NCBI GenBank assembly: GCA_007751475.1 | Contig: CP036434.1 | Location: 6,143,524 to 6,207,523 of the forward strand | Direction of reading: 5' to 3' | DNA: 64,000 nt | Origin: Saltatorellus ferox | GTDB lineage: Bacteria > Planctomycetota > UBA1135 > GCA-002686595 | Part shown: positions 44,894 through 53,825 of the stretch, piece after piece | Layout of the letters: every line of letters begins with the position of its first letter | Numbering within the stretch: position 1 is the first letter of the stretch | Position numbers and translations under genes: made by a program | Notes under the pieces: generated by a model | Databases searched by the model: none | What the model saw: the letters and a program-made list of their open reading frames with translations, nothing else | What the model was told of the DNA's origin: nothing

Positions 44894-44921
44894 CCAAGCC
44901 CCAAGCCCCAAGCCCCAAGCC
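44894..44921. repeat. Four tandem CCAAGCC heptamers
   Basis: CCAAGCC is repeated four times without interruption. It is intergenic, about 330 bp upstream of the transposase start and 145 bp upstream of the exported-protein gene. No function is evident; replication slippage is a likely origin. Confidence 0.7.
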
Positions 44922-45066
44922 CGCGACAGTCATGTGAATGCGGCGCATCCGTCCCACAGATCTCTCCAAAGACCCGAAATTTCGAAGATCGAGAGGGTGG
45001 CCCGGCTGACTTCTCGCCTTGGGATCGGCCACGATTTCTCGGACCCCTCCCCCTGACCTACCTCCC

Positions 45067-46101
45067 ATGACCTCGCTTCGCCTCTTCACCTGGACCTCTG
45101 TCCTCGTCCTCCTCACCTCCAGCTCGAACGCGCTGGCCCAGACTGGCCCGATCCCGCCGTTCGTCGGCGAACAGTTCGAGGGGTTCGAGACCCAGTTCGT
45201 AGGCGTCGGCGGCCAGCACCCCCCCGGCGGCACGACCTCGCTCATCGGCGGCCTCTTCGACGGGACGGCCTCCCTCTCCACGTCGGGCGGCTCGATCCTG
45301 ATCCAGCTCAGCGGATCGACCTTCAGCACCTGCTCGTCCGTCCATCGAACCGGCAGCTTTCAGCTCGGCTGCTTCCTCGGCGGATGCTCGATCCAGTTCA
45401 CCTCCGATCAGGCGGCCCTCGGCGGGTACTTCGCCACCGACAACAGCACGGCCCAGGATCCGTTCTCGCGGGAATGGGACGTTCGCTTCTTCGACGCGTC
45501 AGGTAATTCGATCGGCATCGAGACCTTCCTCATCTCGAACCAGTGCGGCCAGTACGAGTGGCAGGGCTGGTCACTTCCGAGCGGCACCCGCCGCGTCACC
45601 TTCGAAGGGCGCCTGCCGAACAAGACCTTGCTCATGGATGACCTGATGGTCTCCCCCACGCTGCCGCTCGGACGCGCGCACTGCGTCTCCGAAGAGACGA
45701 GCCTCGAAGAGCGCGGCTACTGCGGCGCGACCGGCTCCAGTAGCGCGGCCAGCAACGCGGTGAGCCTCCACGCCACGCAGCTTCCACCGAACGCCTTCGG
45801 GTTCTTCCTCGCCAGCCGCGACGCGGGCCTCGTCGTCCATCCCGGCGGCAGCGCGGGCACGCTGTGCCTCGGCGGCTCCATCGGTCGCTACGTGGGTCCC
45901 GGTCAGATCCAGAACTCCGGCGCGAGCGGGAGCTTCTCACTCCCCCTCGACCTGACCGCCATCCCCCAGCCCAACGGCGCCGTCCCGGCGCAGGCCGGGG
46001 AAACGTGGCGCTTCCAGGCGTGGTTCCGGGACGTCACGACGACCTCACCGCCGATCCCGACGTCCAACTTCACGAGCGGACTCGAGATCACGTGGGATTG
46101 A
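45067..46101 (+). CDS. Exported protein with shared C-terminal module
   Basis: A 344-residue secreted protein. The signal peptide ends near residue 25 (SSSNALAQ). Residues of about 30-200 form a jelly-roll-like region (GYFATDNSTAQDPFSREWDV, WSLPSGTRRVTFEGRLPN) resembling PEP-CTERM-type exported carbohydrate-associated proteins, without a sorting tail of that type. Residues of about 215-344 are the same C-terminal module as in the proteins at 37038 and 41652: LPPNAFGFFLAS, HPGGSAGTLCLGG, IGRYVGP, WRFQAWFRD and SNFTSG. ATG 45067 places the signal peptide at the start and is preceded by a pyrimidine-rich leader. Confidence 0.8.
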   Translation: MTSLRLFTWTSVLVLLTSSSNALAQTGPIPPFVGEQFEGFETQFVGVGGQHPPGGTTSLIGGLFDGTASLSTSGGSILIQLSGSTFSTCSSVHRTGSFQLGCFLGGCSIQFTSDQAALGGYFATDNSTAQDPFSREWDVRFFDASGNSIGIETFLISNQCGQYEWQGWSLPSGTRRVTFEGRLPNKTLLMDDLMVSPTLPLGRAHCVSEETSLEERGYCGATGSSSAASNAVSLHATQLPPNAFGFFLASRDAGLVVHPGGSAGTLCLGGSIGRYVGPGQIQNSGASGSFSLPLDLTAIPQPNGAVPAQAGETWRFQAWFRDVTTTSPPIPTSNFTSGLEITWD

Positions 46102-46137
46102 CAGATCCCGCCGCCCCGCGCGAACGCCCATCGAAGA

Positions 46138-46905
46138 TCAGTCGATCGTGCAGATCACGGGCGCGTGATCGCTCGGCTTCTCGCCGTCGCGCGCTTCGAG
46201 ATCGACCTCGACGCTCGAGCAAGCGTCGAGAGCTGGCGGCGAGAGCAGGAAGTGATCGATCCGTAGCCCGTTGCCGCGCTTGAAGCCGCGCGTGCGGAAG
46301 TCCCACCACGTGTAGATCCCCGGCTCGTCCGTGTGCTTGCGCAGCGCGTCGCCGAGGCCGGGCTCCATGATCTTCGCGAGGGCGTCGCGCTCCGGCTGAC
46401 TGCAGAGGATCTTGCCTTCCCACTTGGCCGGGTCGTAGACGTCGCGATCGTCGAACGTCACGTTGAAGTCGCCGGTGACCACGACCTTCTCGGTCATGGG
46501 GAAGCTCTCCTTCACGTACTCCGCGACGTCCGCCATCCACTTCAGCTTGTACTCGTACTTGTCGCAGCCGACCTCGCGCCCGTTCACGACGTAGAGATCG
46601 AGCAGCATCACGTCCTCGACCTTCGCCGCGATCACGCGCGCCTCGGGGTGGTGATCCTTGCCCGGGATGCCCATCACCACGTCCTCGATCGGGGCCTTCG
46701 AGAGGATCGCGACGCCGTTGTAGGTCTTCTGCCCGTGGAAGGCGATGCTGTAGCCGAGCCCCTCGATCTCGTCCCTCGGAAAGAGCTCGTCCACGACCTT
46801 GGTCTCCTGGAGGCAGACCACGTCGGGGCTCTGGCGCTCCAGGAACTCGAGGACCCGGGGCATTCGCGCGCGCAGGGAATTGACGTTCCAGGTGACGATT
46901 CTCAT
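46138..46905 (-). CDS. xthA: Exodeoxyribonuclease III
   Basis: A 255-residue AP endonuclease and 3'-5' exonuclease for base-excision repair. It starts MRIVTWNVNSLRAR, with the catalytic set in VVCLQETKV (Glu), VTGDFNV (Asp/Asn), RIDHFLLS (Asp) and the final SDHAPVIC (Asp-His). Length is that of the bacterial Xth family. It is convergent with the exported-protein gene (36 bp apart) and divergent from the helicase gene, so probably transcribed alone. Confidence 0.95.
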   Translation of the reverse strand: MRIVTWNVNSLRARMPRVLEFLERQSPDVVCLQETKVVDELFPRDEIEGLGYSIAFHGQKTYNGVAILSKAPIEDVVMGIPGKDHHPEARVIAAKVEDVMLLDLYVVNGREVGCDKYEYKLKWMADVAEYVKESFPMTEKVVVTGDFNVTFDDRDVYDPAKWEGKILCSQPERDALAKIMEPGLGDALRKHTDEPGIYTWWDFRTRGFKRGNGLRIDHFLLSPPALDACSSVEVDLEARDGEKPSDHAPVICTID

Positions 46906-47362
46906 GAATCCGATTCCTTTGGGGTGAGGGGAGGCGCCGGGGGCCTTCCAGGTCGCCTTCGAGGGCGGCCACCGACCCGGAATTCCTTTCCTGGGGGCCG
47001 TGAGGGCCGAAATAGGCCCCAGGCTGAGGCAGGGCCAACCCGACGCCGGGAGTCTACCGAAAGGCCTGCGGAGGCCCCATCAGAAGCCCGGGAAGGCCCT
47101 TCGGCTCAAGGAATGTCTCCAGAATCCCGATGGACCCCTACGGAGCGGCAGCCTGACGGCTTACCCTTCCGACAACGAAACTGCAGCTCCCGCGCGCCAG
47201 CTGTGCCCGACCCACGAGAACGAACGGTCCCCCGCACACACGCCGAGGTCCAACGTCCGGCCATCGAAACGATATTTTGCCGGCGCCTCCCGCGCGCACC
47301 ATCGACCCTGAGCTGCAACGGGCGTCCTTTTGAAAAAGTAGGAAGCCGGGCGCCCAGAACAC
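46906..47362. other. Divergent intergenic region with leader hairpins
   Basis: About 450 bp between xthA and the DEAD-box helicase. It must contain both promoters, which I could not place. Several palindromes lie here, the best being 46990-47023 (CCTGGGGGCC paired with GGCCCCAGG) and GGCCT-GCGG-AGGCC near 47085. Long folded leaders are typical of cold-regulated helicase genes, so a structured 5' UTR is possible. No coding frame is convincing. Confidence 0.4.
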
Positions 47363-49804
47363 GTGCCTGATAGAACCAGAACCCGAAGCGCCGGTGGATC
47401 GAAATCCCCCCGCGCCTCACGCAGCGGCGGCTCTCGCCGCTCCTCCGGATCGCGCTCAGCCAAGTCTGACTCCTCCGGAAAGGGACCCACGAAGGTCTCG
47501 AACATCAAGCCCCTGACCCCCACCCTCGACCCGCCCGACATCCAGTCGTTCGCGGAGTTCGACCTCGGCGACGAGATCCAGCAAGCGATCCAGGGCATGG
47601 GCATCACCAAGCCCACGCCGATCCAGGCCCTTTCGATCGACCCCGTGCTGAAAGGCAAGGACGTCATCGCCAAGGCCGAGACCGGAACCGGCAAGACGCT
47701 GGCCTTCGGCGCGCCGATGATGGCGAAGATCGACCCGGCCCGCGCCAGCGTGCTCGGGCTCGTCATGTCCCCCACCCGCGAACTCGCGGAACAGGTCCAC
47801 AAGGTCCTGGAGACCCTCGGCAAGGCGCGCGGCATCAAGACCGCGCTCATCGTCGGCGGCGAGCCGCTCGGCCCCCAGGTGAAAGCCCTTCAGGCCGGCG
47901 CCCAGGTCGTGGTCGGAACCCCGGGCCGCGTGCTCGACCTTCTCAACCAGAAGTTCCTGCAGTTCCCGTGGACCGAGTTCGCCATCCTCGACGAGGCGGA
48001 CAAGATGCTCGAGATCGGCTTCATCGACGATATCAAGAAGATCCTCGACGCCTGCAACGAGTACCGCCAGACGCTGCTCTTCTCCGCGACGTTCCCGACG
48101 CCGCTCCTCGAGCTGGCGCGCAGCTACACGACCGATCCTGCGGAGATCGCGACCGCCTCCGGCGTCGCGACCGTCGACACGATCAACCAGTACGTGTTCC
48201 GCTGTGCCCAGGAAGACTACGCGAAGAACCTCGCGTACCTGATCGAGGACTCCGCGCCCGAGGACGTCTTCCTCGTGTTCTGCGAGAGGCGGACCGACGT
48301 CGACATGCTCATGCGTAAGCTCGAGCGGAAGCGCTTCTCCGTGAAGGCGCTGCACGGCGGCTACGACCAGGCGGCGCGCTTCCGCGTGATGACCGCTTTC
48401 CGCACGGGTGACGTCAAGTGTCTCGTGGCGACCGACGTGGCCTCACGCGGCCTCGACGTGGCCCACGTGACGCACGTGGTGAACCTCGGTCTGCCGCGCG
48501 AGTTCTCTGACTACACGCACCGCATCGGCCGGACCGGCCGCGCGGGCCGCCACGGCGCGGCCGTCACGTTCATCTCCGGCCGGAACGAGCGCGACTTCGA
48601 AGGTCTTCTGAAGCATACCGGCTTCGACATCGAAGAACTGGAGCGCCCACGCGACCTCTTCTCCCAGGAGAAGAAGGCGAAGAACGTGCGCGACGCCGAG
48701 GAGCGCGACGGCGAGGTGATCGACGTGGAAGGCGGCGAAGTGAAGCGCGCGGAGCGCAGGCCGCGCCGCGATCGCAAACCGCGTGAAGAGCGCGGTGAAA
48801 GGAGTGGACGCAAGCCACGCGAAGAGCGTGGTGAGGCCAAGCCCCGCGAGGAGCGTGAGCCGCGCGAGGAGCGCAGCGAGCGCAAGCCGCGCGCCCATCG
48901 GGCGGAGCACGAAGAACGCCCCGAACGAGCCGAGCGTCGCCCGCGCCGAGCCAAGAGCACGGAGCGTTCGCGTGACGTGGAGCCGGAGCCGGAGCCTGAG
49001 CTGGACGTCGACATCGACGTGACCGCCGAGGTCGAGGTCGACGAGCGCCCGCGCCGCAAGCGCAGCCCCCGTCGCTCCAGAAGCGCGGAGACCGTCCGCG
49101 ACGAGCCGGAGACGATCGAAGCTCCGAAGGCCGCCGCGGCCGAGGACGTCGAGTCCCGGCCGCGCCGTCCCCGACGTCGCACCACCCGCGGTTCCAGCGA
49201 GGAACCAGCGCTCGAGGCTCCCTCGAGAGCGGAGGCCCCCTCGAGGCGCACCAGAACTTCGGCCACCGCCGAGGAAGAGGAGCCGCGCCCACGGTCGCGC
49301 AGGTCGCGCGAGGAAACCGAGGAGGCGCCCGAGCGCAGCCGCGGCGGCCGACGCCCTCGACGGACGCGCACGGAAGCTCCCGTAGAGGAGGCTGCGGCCG
49401 AACCCGTGGAGGAACGTCCCCGGAGAGCCGCGAGGACTCGAACGGGCGCCAGGCCCGAGAGGACCGCTCCTGAAAGCGCGACTCCTGAAAGCGGCGGTGA
49501 CGCCGAGCCGCGCCGCCCGCGGCGCTCTCGTCGCGCTGCTGCCTCCAAGTCCACCGAGTCCACTGAATCCACTGAGTCCACTGAGTCCACTGAGTCCACT
49601 GAGACGACGGACCGCGCAGAGCGGCGCGAGCGGACAGAACGGGCCGCCAAGGGGCCGACCCGAGATTCCCAGCGGGAATCGACCGGGAAAGAGCGGACGG
49701 AACGTCCCAAGAGAGCCCGTCGAAGCGAAACTGTTCGCGAAGACAAGGAGACCACCCGGCCCGCACGCCCGACCCGACAGGGCGGCTTCGGCGCCGGCGT
49801 CTAG
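47363..49804 (+). CDS. DEAD-box RNA helicase with very long charged tail
   Basis: An 813-residue protein. The helicase core (about 60-435) has every motif: Q-motif region PTPIQ, AETGTGKT (105-112), PTREL (137-141), DEAD (210-213), SAT (241-243), ATDVASRGLD and HRIGRTGRAG. It would unwind RNA duplexes in ribosome assembly or mRNA decay. A short basic Ser/Arg N-terminus (1-45) precedes it. The tail from about 435 to 813 is almost entirely Arg, Glu, Lys, Ser, Ala and Pro, with RRPRR/KPREER-type repeats and an STE repeat. It is probably disordered and RNA-binding. The start is GTG 47363; no nearer start precedes the core. Tails on RhlE/CsdA-type helicases are usually much shorter. Confidence 0.92.
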   Translation: MPDRTRTRSAGGSKSPRASRSGGSRRSSGSRSAKSDSSGKGPTKVSNIKPLTPTLDPPDIQSFAEFDLGDEIQQAIQGMGITKPTPIQALSIDPVLKGKDVIAKAETGTGKTLAFGAPMMAKIDPARASVLGLVMSPTRELAEQVHKVLETLGKARGIKTALIVGGEPLGPQVKALQAGAQVVVGTPGRVLDLLNQKFLQFPWTEFAILDEADKMLEIGFIDDIKKILDACNEYRQTLLFSATFPTPLLELARSYTTDPAEIATASGVATVDTINQYVFRCAQEDYAKNLAYLIEDSAPEDVFLVFCERRTDVDMLMRKLERKRFSVKALHGGYDQAARFRVMTAFRTGDVKCLVATDVASRGLDVAHVTHVVNLGLPREFSDYTHRIGRTGRAGRHGAAVTFISGRNERDFEGLLKHTGFDIEELERPRDLFSQEKKAKNVRDAEERDGEVIDVEGGEVKRAERRPRRDRKPREERGERSGRKPREERGEAKPREEREPREERSERKPRAHRAEHEERPERAERRPRRAKSTERSRDVEPEPEPELDVDIDVTAEVEVDERPRRKRSPRRSRSAETVRDEPETIEAPKAAAAEDVESRPRRPRRRTTRGSSEEPALEAPSRAEAPSRRTRTSATAEEEEPRPRSRRSREETEEAPERSRGGRRPRRTRTEAPVEEAAAEPVEERPRRAARTRTGARPERTAPESATPESGGDAEPRRPRRSRRAAASKSTESTESTESTESTESTETTDRAERRERTERAAKGPTRDSQRESTGKERTERPKRARRSETVREDKETTRPARPTRQGGFGAGV
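49550..49603. repeat. Six 9-bp units encoding Ser-Thr-Glu repeats
   Basis: Six consecutive near-identical 9-mers (consensus TCCACTGAG) encode an STE array in the tail of the DEAD-box helicase. The first two units carry silent differences; the last four are identical, pointing to recent slippage expansion. Confidence 0.8.
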
Positions 49805-49815
49805 ATTGGAAGGGA

Positions 49816-49858
49816 GGCCGCGCCCCTCCGGTCTTACCACCGGCAAGGAACCGCGGCC
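49816..49858. other. Two-part hairpin between helicase and ferredoxin genes
   Basis: GGCCGCG (49816-49822) pairs with CGCGGCC (49852-49858), and inside lies CCGGT...ACCGG (49828-49843). There is no T-run, so it is not a standard intrinsic terminator; it could be an attenuator, an mRNA-processing site or a stabilising 3' end for the helicase message. Confidence 0.35.
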
Positions 49859-49894
49859 CCAATCCGAGGCCCGCCAAGGGCCCCAGCTCCACCC

Positions 49895-50302
49895 ATGGGC
49901 GGAATCAACCCGTACCAGAGCGCGTCTGAAACCGTGCTCCCGACCAAGCCCTACACCATCACCTTCATGCCCTTGGGCAAGAAGGTGACCGTCGACCCGG
50001 CCGCCCTCCCGCTCTCTCGGGAAGGCAAGCCGGGCTCGATCCTCGACATCGCCGACGGCAACGGGATCGAGATCGACCACGCTTGCGGCGGTGTCTGCGC
50101 CTGCTCCACCTGCCACGTGATCGTGCGCGAGGGGTTCGACTCGATCCCCGAGGCGACCGAGGACGAGGAGGACATGCTGGACGAGGCGCCAGGCCTCGAG
50201 CTGAGCTCGCGCCTCGCGTGCCAGGCCGTTCCGGACGGCTCCACCGACCTCGTGGTGGAGATCCCGGCCTGGAACCGGAACCACGCCCAGGAATCGCACT
50301 GA
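49895..50302 (+). CDS. fdx: [2Fe-2S] ferredoxin, ISC/adrenodoxin type
   Basis: A 135-residue vertebrate-type ferredoxin. Cluster ligands are Cys64-x5-Cys70-x2-Cys73 in [17 protein letters not shown] and Cys109 in RLACQA. The acidic [15 protein letters not shown] stretch is the usual partner-binding helix of the ISC ferredoxin. It supplies electrons for iron-sulfur assembly or for reductases. The gene ends in a 1-bp TGATG overlap with ispH, which needs one-electron donors, so it may be the physiological donor for IspH. ATG 49895 follows a CCACCC leader. Confidence 0.9.
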   Translation: MGGINPYQSASETVLPTKPYTITFMPLGKKVTVDPAALPLSREGKPGSILDIADGNGIEIDHACGGVCACSTCHVIVREGFDSIPEATEDEEDMLDEAPGLELSSRLACQAVPDGSTDLVVEIPAWNRNHAQESH

Positions 50303-51267
50303 TGGCAGGTCCGGAGTTCGCAGCCAGCGGCGTCGAATCCGACGCGCCCGAGGTGCTCCTCGCCAATCCGCGCGGGTTCTGCGCGGGCGTCGACCGGGCG
50401 ATTCAGATCGTGGAACGCGCGCTGGAGATCCACGGCGCGCCCGTCCACGTGCTGCACGAGATCGTGCACAACAAGCACGTCCTCGAGGGGCTCCGCGCCA
50501 AGGGCACCGTGTTCGTGAAGTCGCTCGACGACGTTCCCGAGGGCGGCGTGACGGTCTTCAGTGCGCACGGTGTTTCCGACGCCGTGGTCGAACACGCGAA
50601 GAGCCGTGGACTGCAAATCATCGATGCGACGTGCCCCCTCGTCACCAAGGTGCACCGCCAGGCGATTCGCTACGAGTCCCAGGGCCGCGAGGTCATCCTG
50701 GTCGGCCACCCCGGGCACCCCGAGGTGGAAGGGACGCGAGGGCGGATCCAGGGCGAGGTCTACGTGCTGTCGACGCCGGAAGAGGTCGCCGCTCTGGAGG
50801 TCAAGAACCCCGAGCAGCTCGCCTACGTCACGCAGACCACTCTCTCCGTCGATGACACGCGCGATGTGATCGCGGCGCTGAAGGAGCGCTTCCCTGCCAT
50901 CCAGGGTCCGGACACCAAGGACATCTGCTACGCGACGCAGAACCGCCAGACGGCGGTGAAGGAGATGCTTCCGGGCGTCGACCTGCTGCTCGTCGTTGGC
51001 TCCCAGAACTCGTCCAATTCGAACCGCCTCGCGGAACTCGGAGAACGAGCGGGGATCCCCGCCTACCTCGTCGATCACCCGGACCAGGTCCTGGCCGAAT
51101 GGATGTTCGGCAAGAAGCGCGTCGGCGTCACCGCAGGCGCTTCGGCGCCCGAGGATCTCGTTCAGATGATCCTCGAACGCCTCGAGGGGCTGGGCGTCAC
51201 CGCCGTGACCGAAGCGGACGGCGAGCGGGAGACCGTCGTTTTCCAGATGCCCGTCGAGCTGCAGTAG
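50302..51267 (+). CDS. ispH: 4-hydroxy-3-methylbut-2-enyl diphosphate reductase
   Basis: A 321-residue iron-sulfur enzyme, the last step of the MEP isoprenoid pathway (HMBPP to IPP and DMAPP). The three cluster cysteines are Cys27 (NPRGFCAGV), Cys111 (DATCPLV) and Cys209 ([10 protein letters not shown]). The substrate-binding [13 protein letters not shown] and [11 protein letters not shown] segments, the latter with the catalytic Glu, are present, as is the late GASAPEDLV. Its presence implies the MEP route in this organism. It is coupled to the ferredoxin gene by TGATG and convergent with the next gene 21 bp on. Confidence 0.96.
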   Translation: MAGPEFAASGVESDAPEVLLANPRGFCAGVDRAIQIVERALEIHGAPVHVLHEIVHNKHVLEGLRAKGTVFVKSLDDVPEGGVTVFSAHGVSDAVVEHAKSRGLQIIDATCPLVTKVHRQAIRYESQGREVILVGHPGHPEVEGTRGRIQGEVYVLSTPEEVAALEVKNPEQLAYVTQTTLSVDDTRDVIAALKERFPAIQGPDTKDICYATQNRQTAVKEMLPGVDLLLVVGSQNSSNSNRLAELGERAGIPAYLVDHPDQVLAEWMFGKKRVGVTAGASAPEDLVQMILERLEGLGVTAVTEADGERETVVFQMPVELQ

Positions 51268-51288
51268 CGGCCCGACGATCCGTTCGGG

Positions 51289-53499
51289 TCAGTCGGCCGT
51301 CAGAGGAGTCGGACCTCGGCTCAGCAGGAGAACCAGGAGATCCGTATCGGCCGTGATCGAGCTACCGGGCACGCCGTCTCCATTCAGGTCGGGGATCGGC
51401 ATCGGCAAGATCTGGCCACCCTGAAGTTCGCTTCGCTCGCCGACCTCTACACCGAGCTTCGGATCCAACCAGACCAACTGGTAGGTGAATCCGGACTGCC
51501 CGCGGAGGTCGAGACTCCCCATTTGAATGGGCGAGTTGGGCTGATTCTTGAGCGCGGGGTAGTAGATCACGATGCGCTCTCCCTGGGAACTGGACGCGAC
51601 TTCGGGGCGGTCGAATCTCGCCTCCGCCGTCGGGCCGACGAGAATTTCGTCCATATCGGAAAGGGTCCAGATCTTGACGAACTCCATGACCTTGCGGGCG
51701 AAGCTCATCTGCCGAAGCGCCTGATCGCGCGTGCGGAAGTCCTCGCATCGCAGGTCTCCCCCGCCGTTGGAGACGGTGTAGTACCCGAAGTAGTAGCTGA
51801 GCTGACCGCCGGAGAGGAGCACGTCGTAGAGAACGCGGCGGCGCCGGTCGTCCGCGCTCGACGTGCTCGAGGTCAGATCGGAGCTCAATCCCCCGGAGGG
51901 CGACCCTTGCTCGTCGTTGAAGATCGGAAGCCGATGTCCTGCCTGATCGAAGAGGTCCTGGGCCGCTTGCACGACGCCCTCGTATTCGTTGCCTCTTCCG
52001 TTCTCGCCGTGAATCTGCAGAGACGTGGCCGAGAGCCACGACGGATCTTCGGGAAGCGCGAGGAGCTCGCCGTATAGATCGAGGCTATTCGGCTCCGTGT
52101 GAACGCCGATCGGGTGCTCCATGACGTCCCAGGCCCGGATCCAACGCGCCATTTCGTCGAGTTCCTGGGGTGTGAACTGGGTCGTGAGGAGGGTGGCCGG
52201 AGTTCCGCAGCTCGCAGGCCCCGAGCTGCAGCTGGCGACCGACTTGTTCTCCTCACACAGGTTCCAGCGCAGCGCCAGCAGGTGCCCGAACTCCGCCACC
52301 ATCTGCTTCAAGAACAGGCGGCGGTAGAGGCTCATATGGTTGCGCGGGCCTCCATTCGGATCGTGCTCGCCGAACCATCGGATGTTGCAGGCTTCCTGCT
52401 CGGCGAGCATGACCTGAAGCAGGATTCCTTTGCGGTTGGCGTGCTCGAACACCGTCCGCCACTGATCCATGCGCAGGACGTCGTAGTTCAGGGTATGCGC
52501 GGGCGAGAAGCCGCTCCCGGAGGAAGGACAGTCCATCCCGCCTCCGTTCGTCATGAAGGGGTGCGTGTCCTTACCGTCGCCGCCAAGGTTCATGACCATG
52601 AAGTAGAGGCAGTTCGCTCCGACCACGTCACCCAGGTAGTTGAGCGCACCGATGATGCCGCGCCCTTGTTCTGCCTGACCGTTCGCGTTCCAGTCGGGAT
52701 CGCCGGGGTTCCAGTCCGACACGTGCGGGGCGTAGCGGTGCAGGAAGTTCGGCGCCCCATCGCCGGCGTTCGCACAGGTTGACTGCCTGCAGTCGTCGAA
52801 GCAGTTCTGCTTGCAGCAGCAGATCTGACCGTTGGCCGAGGTCCCGTCTTGGGCGCCGGAAAATCCAGCGTAGCCGAGGAAGTTCTCGGGGCTGCCGACG
52901 CCCGCCTGCACGAAGCGCCCTTGACCGCGCTCCGAGTAGCGGAAGTAACTCGATCCCCTCTCCCACGTGACGGCTCCCATGGACTGGAAGCCCGGTGCAG
53001 CGGGATCGACCGGGCCGACTTCGAACATACCGGAATCGACCGGCATGGGGATTCTGTTCCCGCTGGTCTCGGGCGGCGCCGCGTTCAGCAGATCTCCCTG
53101 CTCGAAAGAGGCGAACCAGATCCACTGGCCCGGAAGCGTCGGGGTGAAATGAACGCGCCAGGTCTTCCCGACCCGGAAGCCGACACCATTGCCCGCGAAG
53201 TATCCAGGAACACGGAGCGGCCTCGAAAGCAGCGGATGGTCGAACCAGACGTCCAGCCGCCTGTGGGTCCAAGGATTGGCGTTCGGTGCGTCGCTGGCGC
53301 CCGTATCCGCGCTGCCGTAGGCCCGATCTGCCTCGAAGTCGAGGGTAATCGTCTCGTAGAGCGGCGTGATGCCTCCGCCTCGAGCCATCGGGCCTGGCGA
53401 GGGCGCCGGAGCCGGGCAGGCATGAGAAGGGCCCCCGAGGCACGCGGTAAGGAGTGAGGCTAGGGCGACGCGAACGAACGCGTTGGAGAAAAGGGCCAT
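51289..53499 (-). CDS. DUF5060-type glycosidase-like lipoprotein with dockerin-like end
   Basis: A 736-residue protein. The signal segment ends LLTAC (Cys20), a lipobox. Residues of about 45-165 match the DUF5060 Ig-like domain placed before glycosidase barrels (ITLDFEADRAYGS, VHFTPTLPGQWIWFASFEQG). Residues of about 170-600 look like a TIM barrel (MGAVTWERGSSYFRYSERG, NCLYFMVMNLGGDG, HLLALRWNLCEENK). An odd insert at 226-242 holds six cysteines in 16 residues. The C-terminus has DLNGDGVPGSSITADTDLL, a calcium-loop/dockerin-like motif. It probably hydrolyses or binds a polysaccharide at the surface; substrate unknown. ATG 53499 is chosen for the signal peptide. An Ala/Pro spacer follows the lipobox. 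Confidence 0.78.
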   Translation of the reverse strand: MALFSNAFVRVALASLLTACLGGPSHACPAPAPSPGPMARGGGITPLYETITLDFEADRAYGSADTGASDAPNANPWTHRRLDVWFDHPLLSRPLRVPGYFAGNGVGFRVGKTWRVHFTPTLPGQWIWFASFEQGDLLNAAPPETSGNRIPMPVDSGMFEVGPVDPAAPGFQSMGAVTWERGSSYFRYSERGQGRFVQAGVGSPENFLGYAGFSGAQDGTSANGQICCCKQNCFDDCRQSTCANAGDGAPNFLHRYAPHVSDWNPGDPDWNANGQAEQGRGIIGALNYLGDVVGANCLYFMVMNLGGDGKDTHPFMTNGGGMDCPSSGSGFSPAHTLNYDVLRMDQWRTVFEHANRKGILLQVMLAEQEACNIRWFGEHDPNGGPRNHMSLYRRLFLKQMVAEFGHLLALRWNLCEENKSVASCSSGPASCGTPATLLTTQFTPQELDEMARWIRAWDVMEHPIGVHTEPNSLDLYGELLALPEDPSWLSATSLQIHGENGRGNEYEGVVQAAQDLFDQAGHRLPIFNDEQGSPSGGLSSDLTSSTSSADDRRRRVLYDVLLSGGQLSYYFGYYTVSNGGGDLRCEDFRTRDQALRQMSFARKVMEFVKIWTLSDMDEILVGPTAEARFDRPEVASSSQGERIVIYYPALKNQPNSPIQMGSLDLRGQSGFTYQLVWLDPKLGVEVGERSELQGGQILPMPIPDLNGDGVPGSSITADTDLLVLLLSRGPTPLTAD

Positions 53500-53736
53500 G
53501 GTCGCAGCCGGCGGGTGAGAGGTTGGACGGAACTGCATCCGGTGAGGTGGACGGATGGAGTGGCGGCGAGCCATGGCGACCGCGCCTGGCGAGCGCGGGG
53601 CCGAGTCTGCGAGACCTGGACCTTGAGAGTGTATGCGGCTTCGCATGAGCGATCCTTCAAACGGACGAACAGACATCTCCCCCTTCAGAAGGCAAACCGG
53701 GCAAGACGAGGGGCACCAACCTCGCCTCCTGCTACG
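53500..53736. other. Gap upstream of the DUF5060 lipoprotein
   Basis: No convincing gene. It should contain the promoter of the DUF5060 lipoprotein gene, since a terminator closes the preceding transcription unit just to the right. No clear -35/-10 pair was identified. Confidence 0.35.
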
Positions 53737-53772
53737 AAAAAAGCCGCGCCGCTTCGGTGGAAGCAGCGCGGC
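53737..53772 (-). terminator. Intrinsic terminator after the DUF481 gene
   Basis: On the minus strand a GC stem (GCCGCGC paired with GCGCGGC, then a one-base mismatch and GCTTC/GAAGC closing a GGTG-type loop) is followed immediately by six T (53742-53737). It lies 54 bp past the stop of the DUF481 gene and is the clearest rho-independent terminator in the window. Confidence 0.85.
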
Positions 53773-53825
53773 CTGGGAGTATCACCAGTCGATTACATCG
53801 ATGTCATCGACCGGAGAAAGTCATC

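Larger units (their letters stand above)
44567..45066. other. Gene-poor stretch upstream of the transposase gene
   Basis: About 500 bp between the divergent transposase gene and the exported-protein gene at 45067. The first 130 bp are distinctly AT-richer than the rest of the window. Beyond the promoter at 44572-44600 and the heptamer repeat at 44894-44921 nothing was recognised, and no coding frame is convincing. Confidence 0.45.

Noticed and set aside
43721-44921. CRISPR array
   Set aside because: The repeats are 7-8 bp, directly adjacent and without spacers; no cas genes occur in the window.
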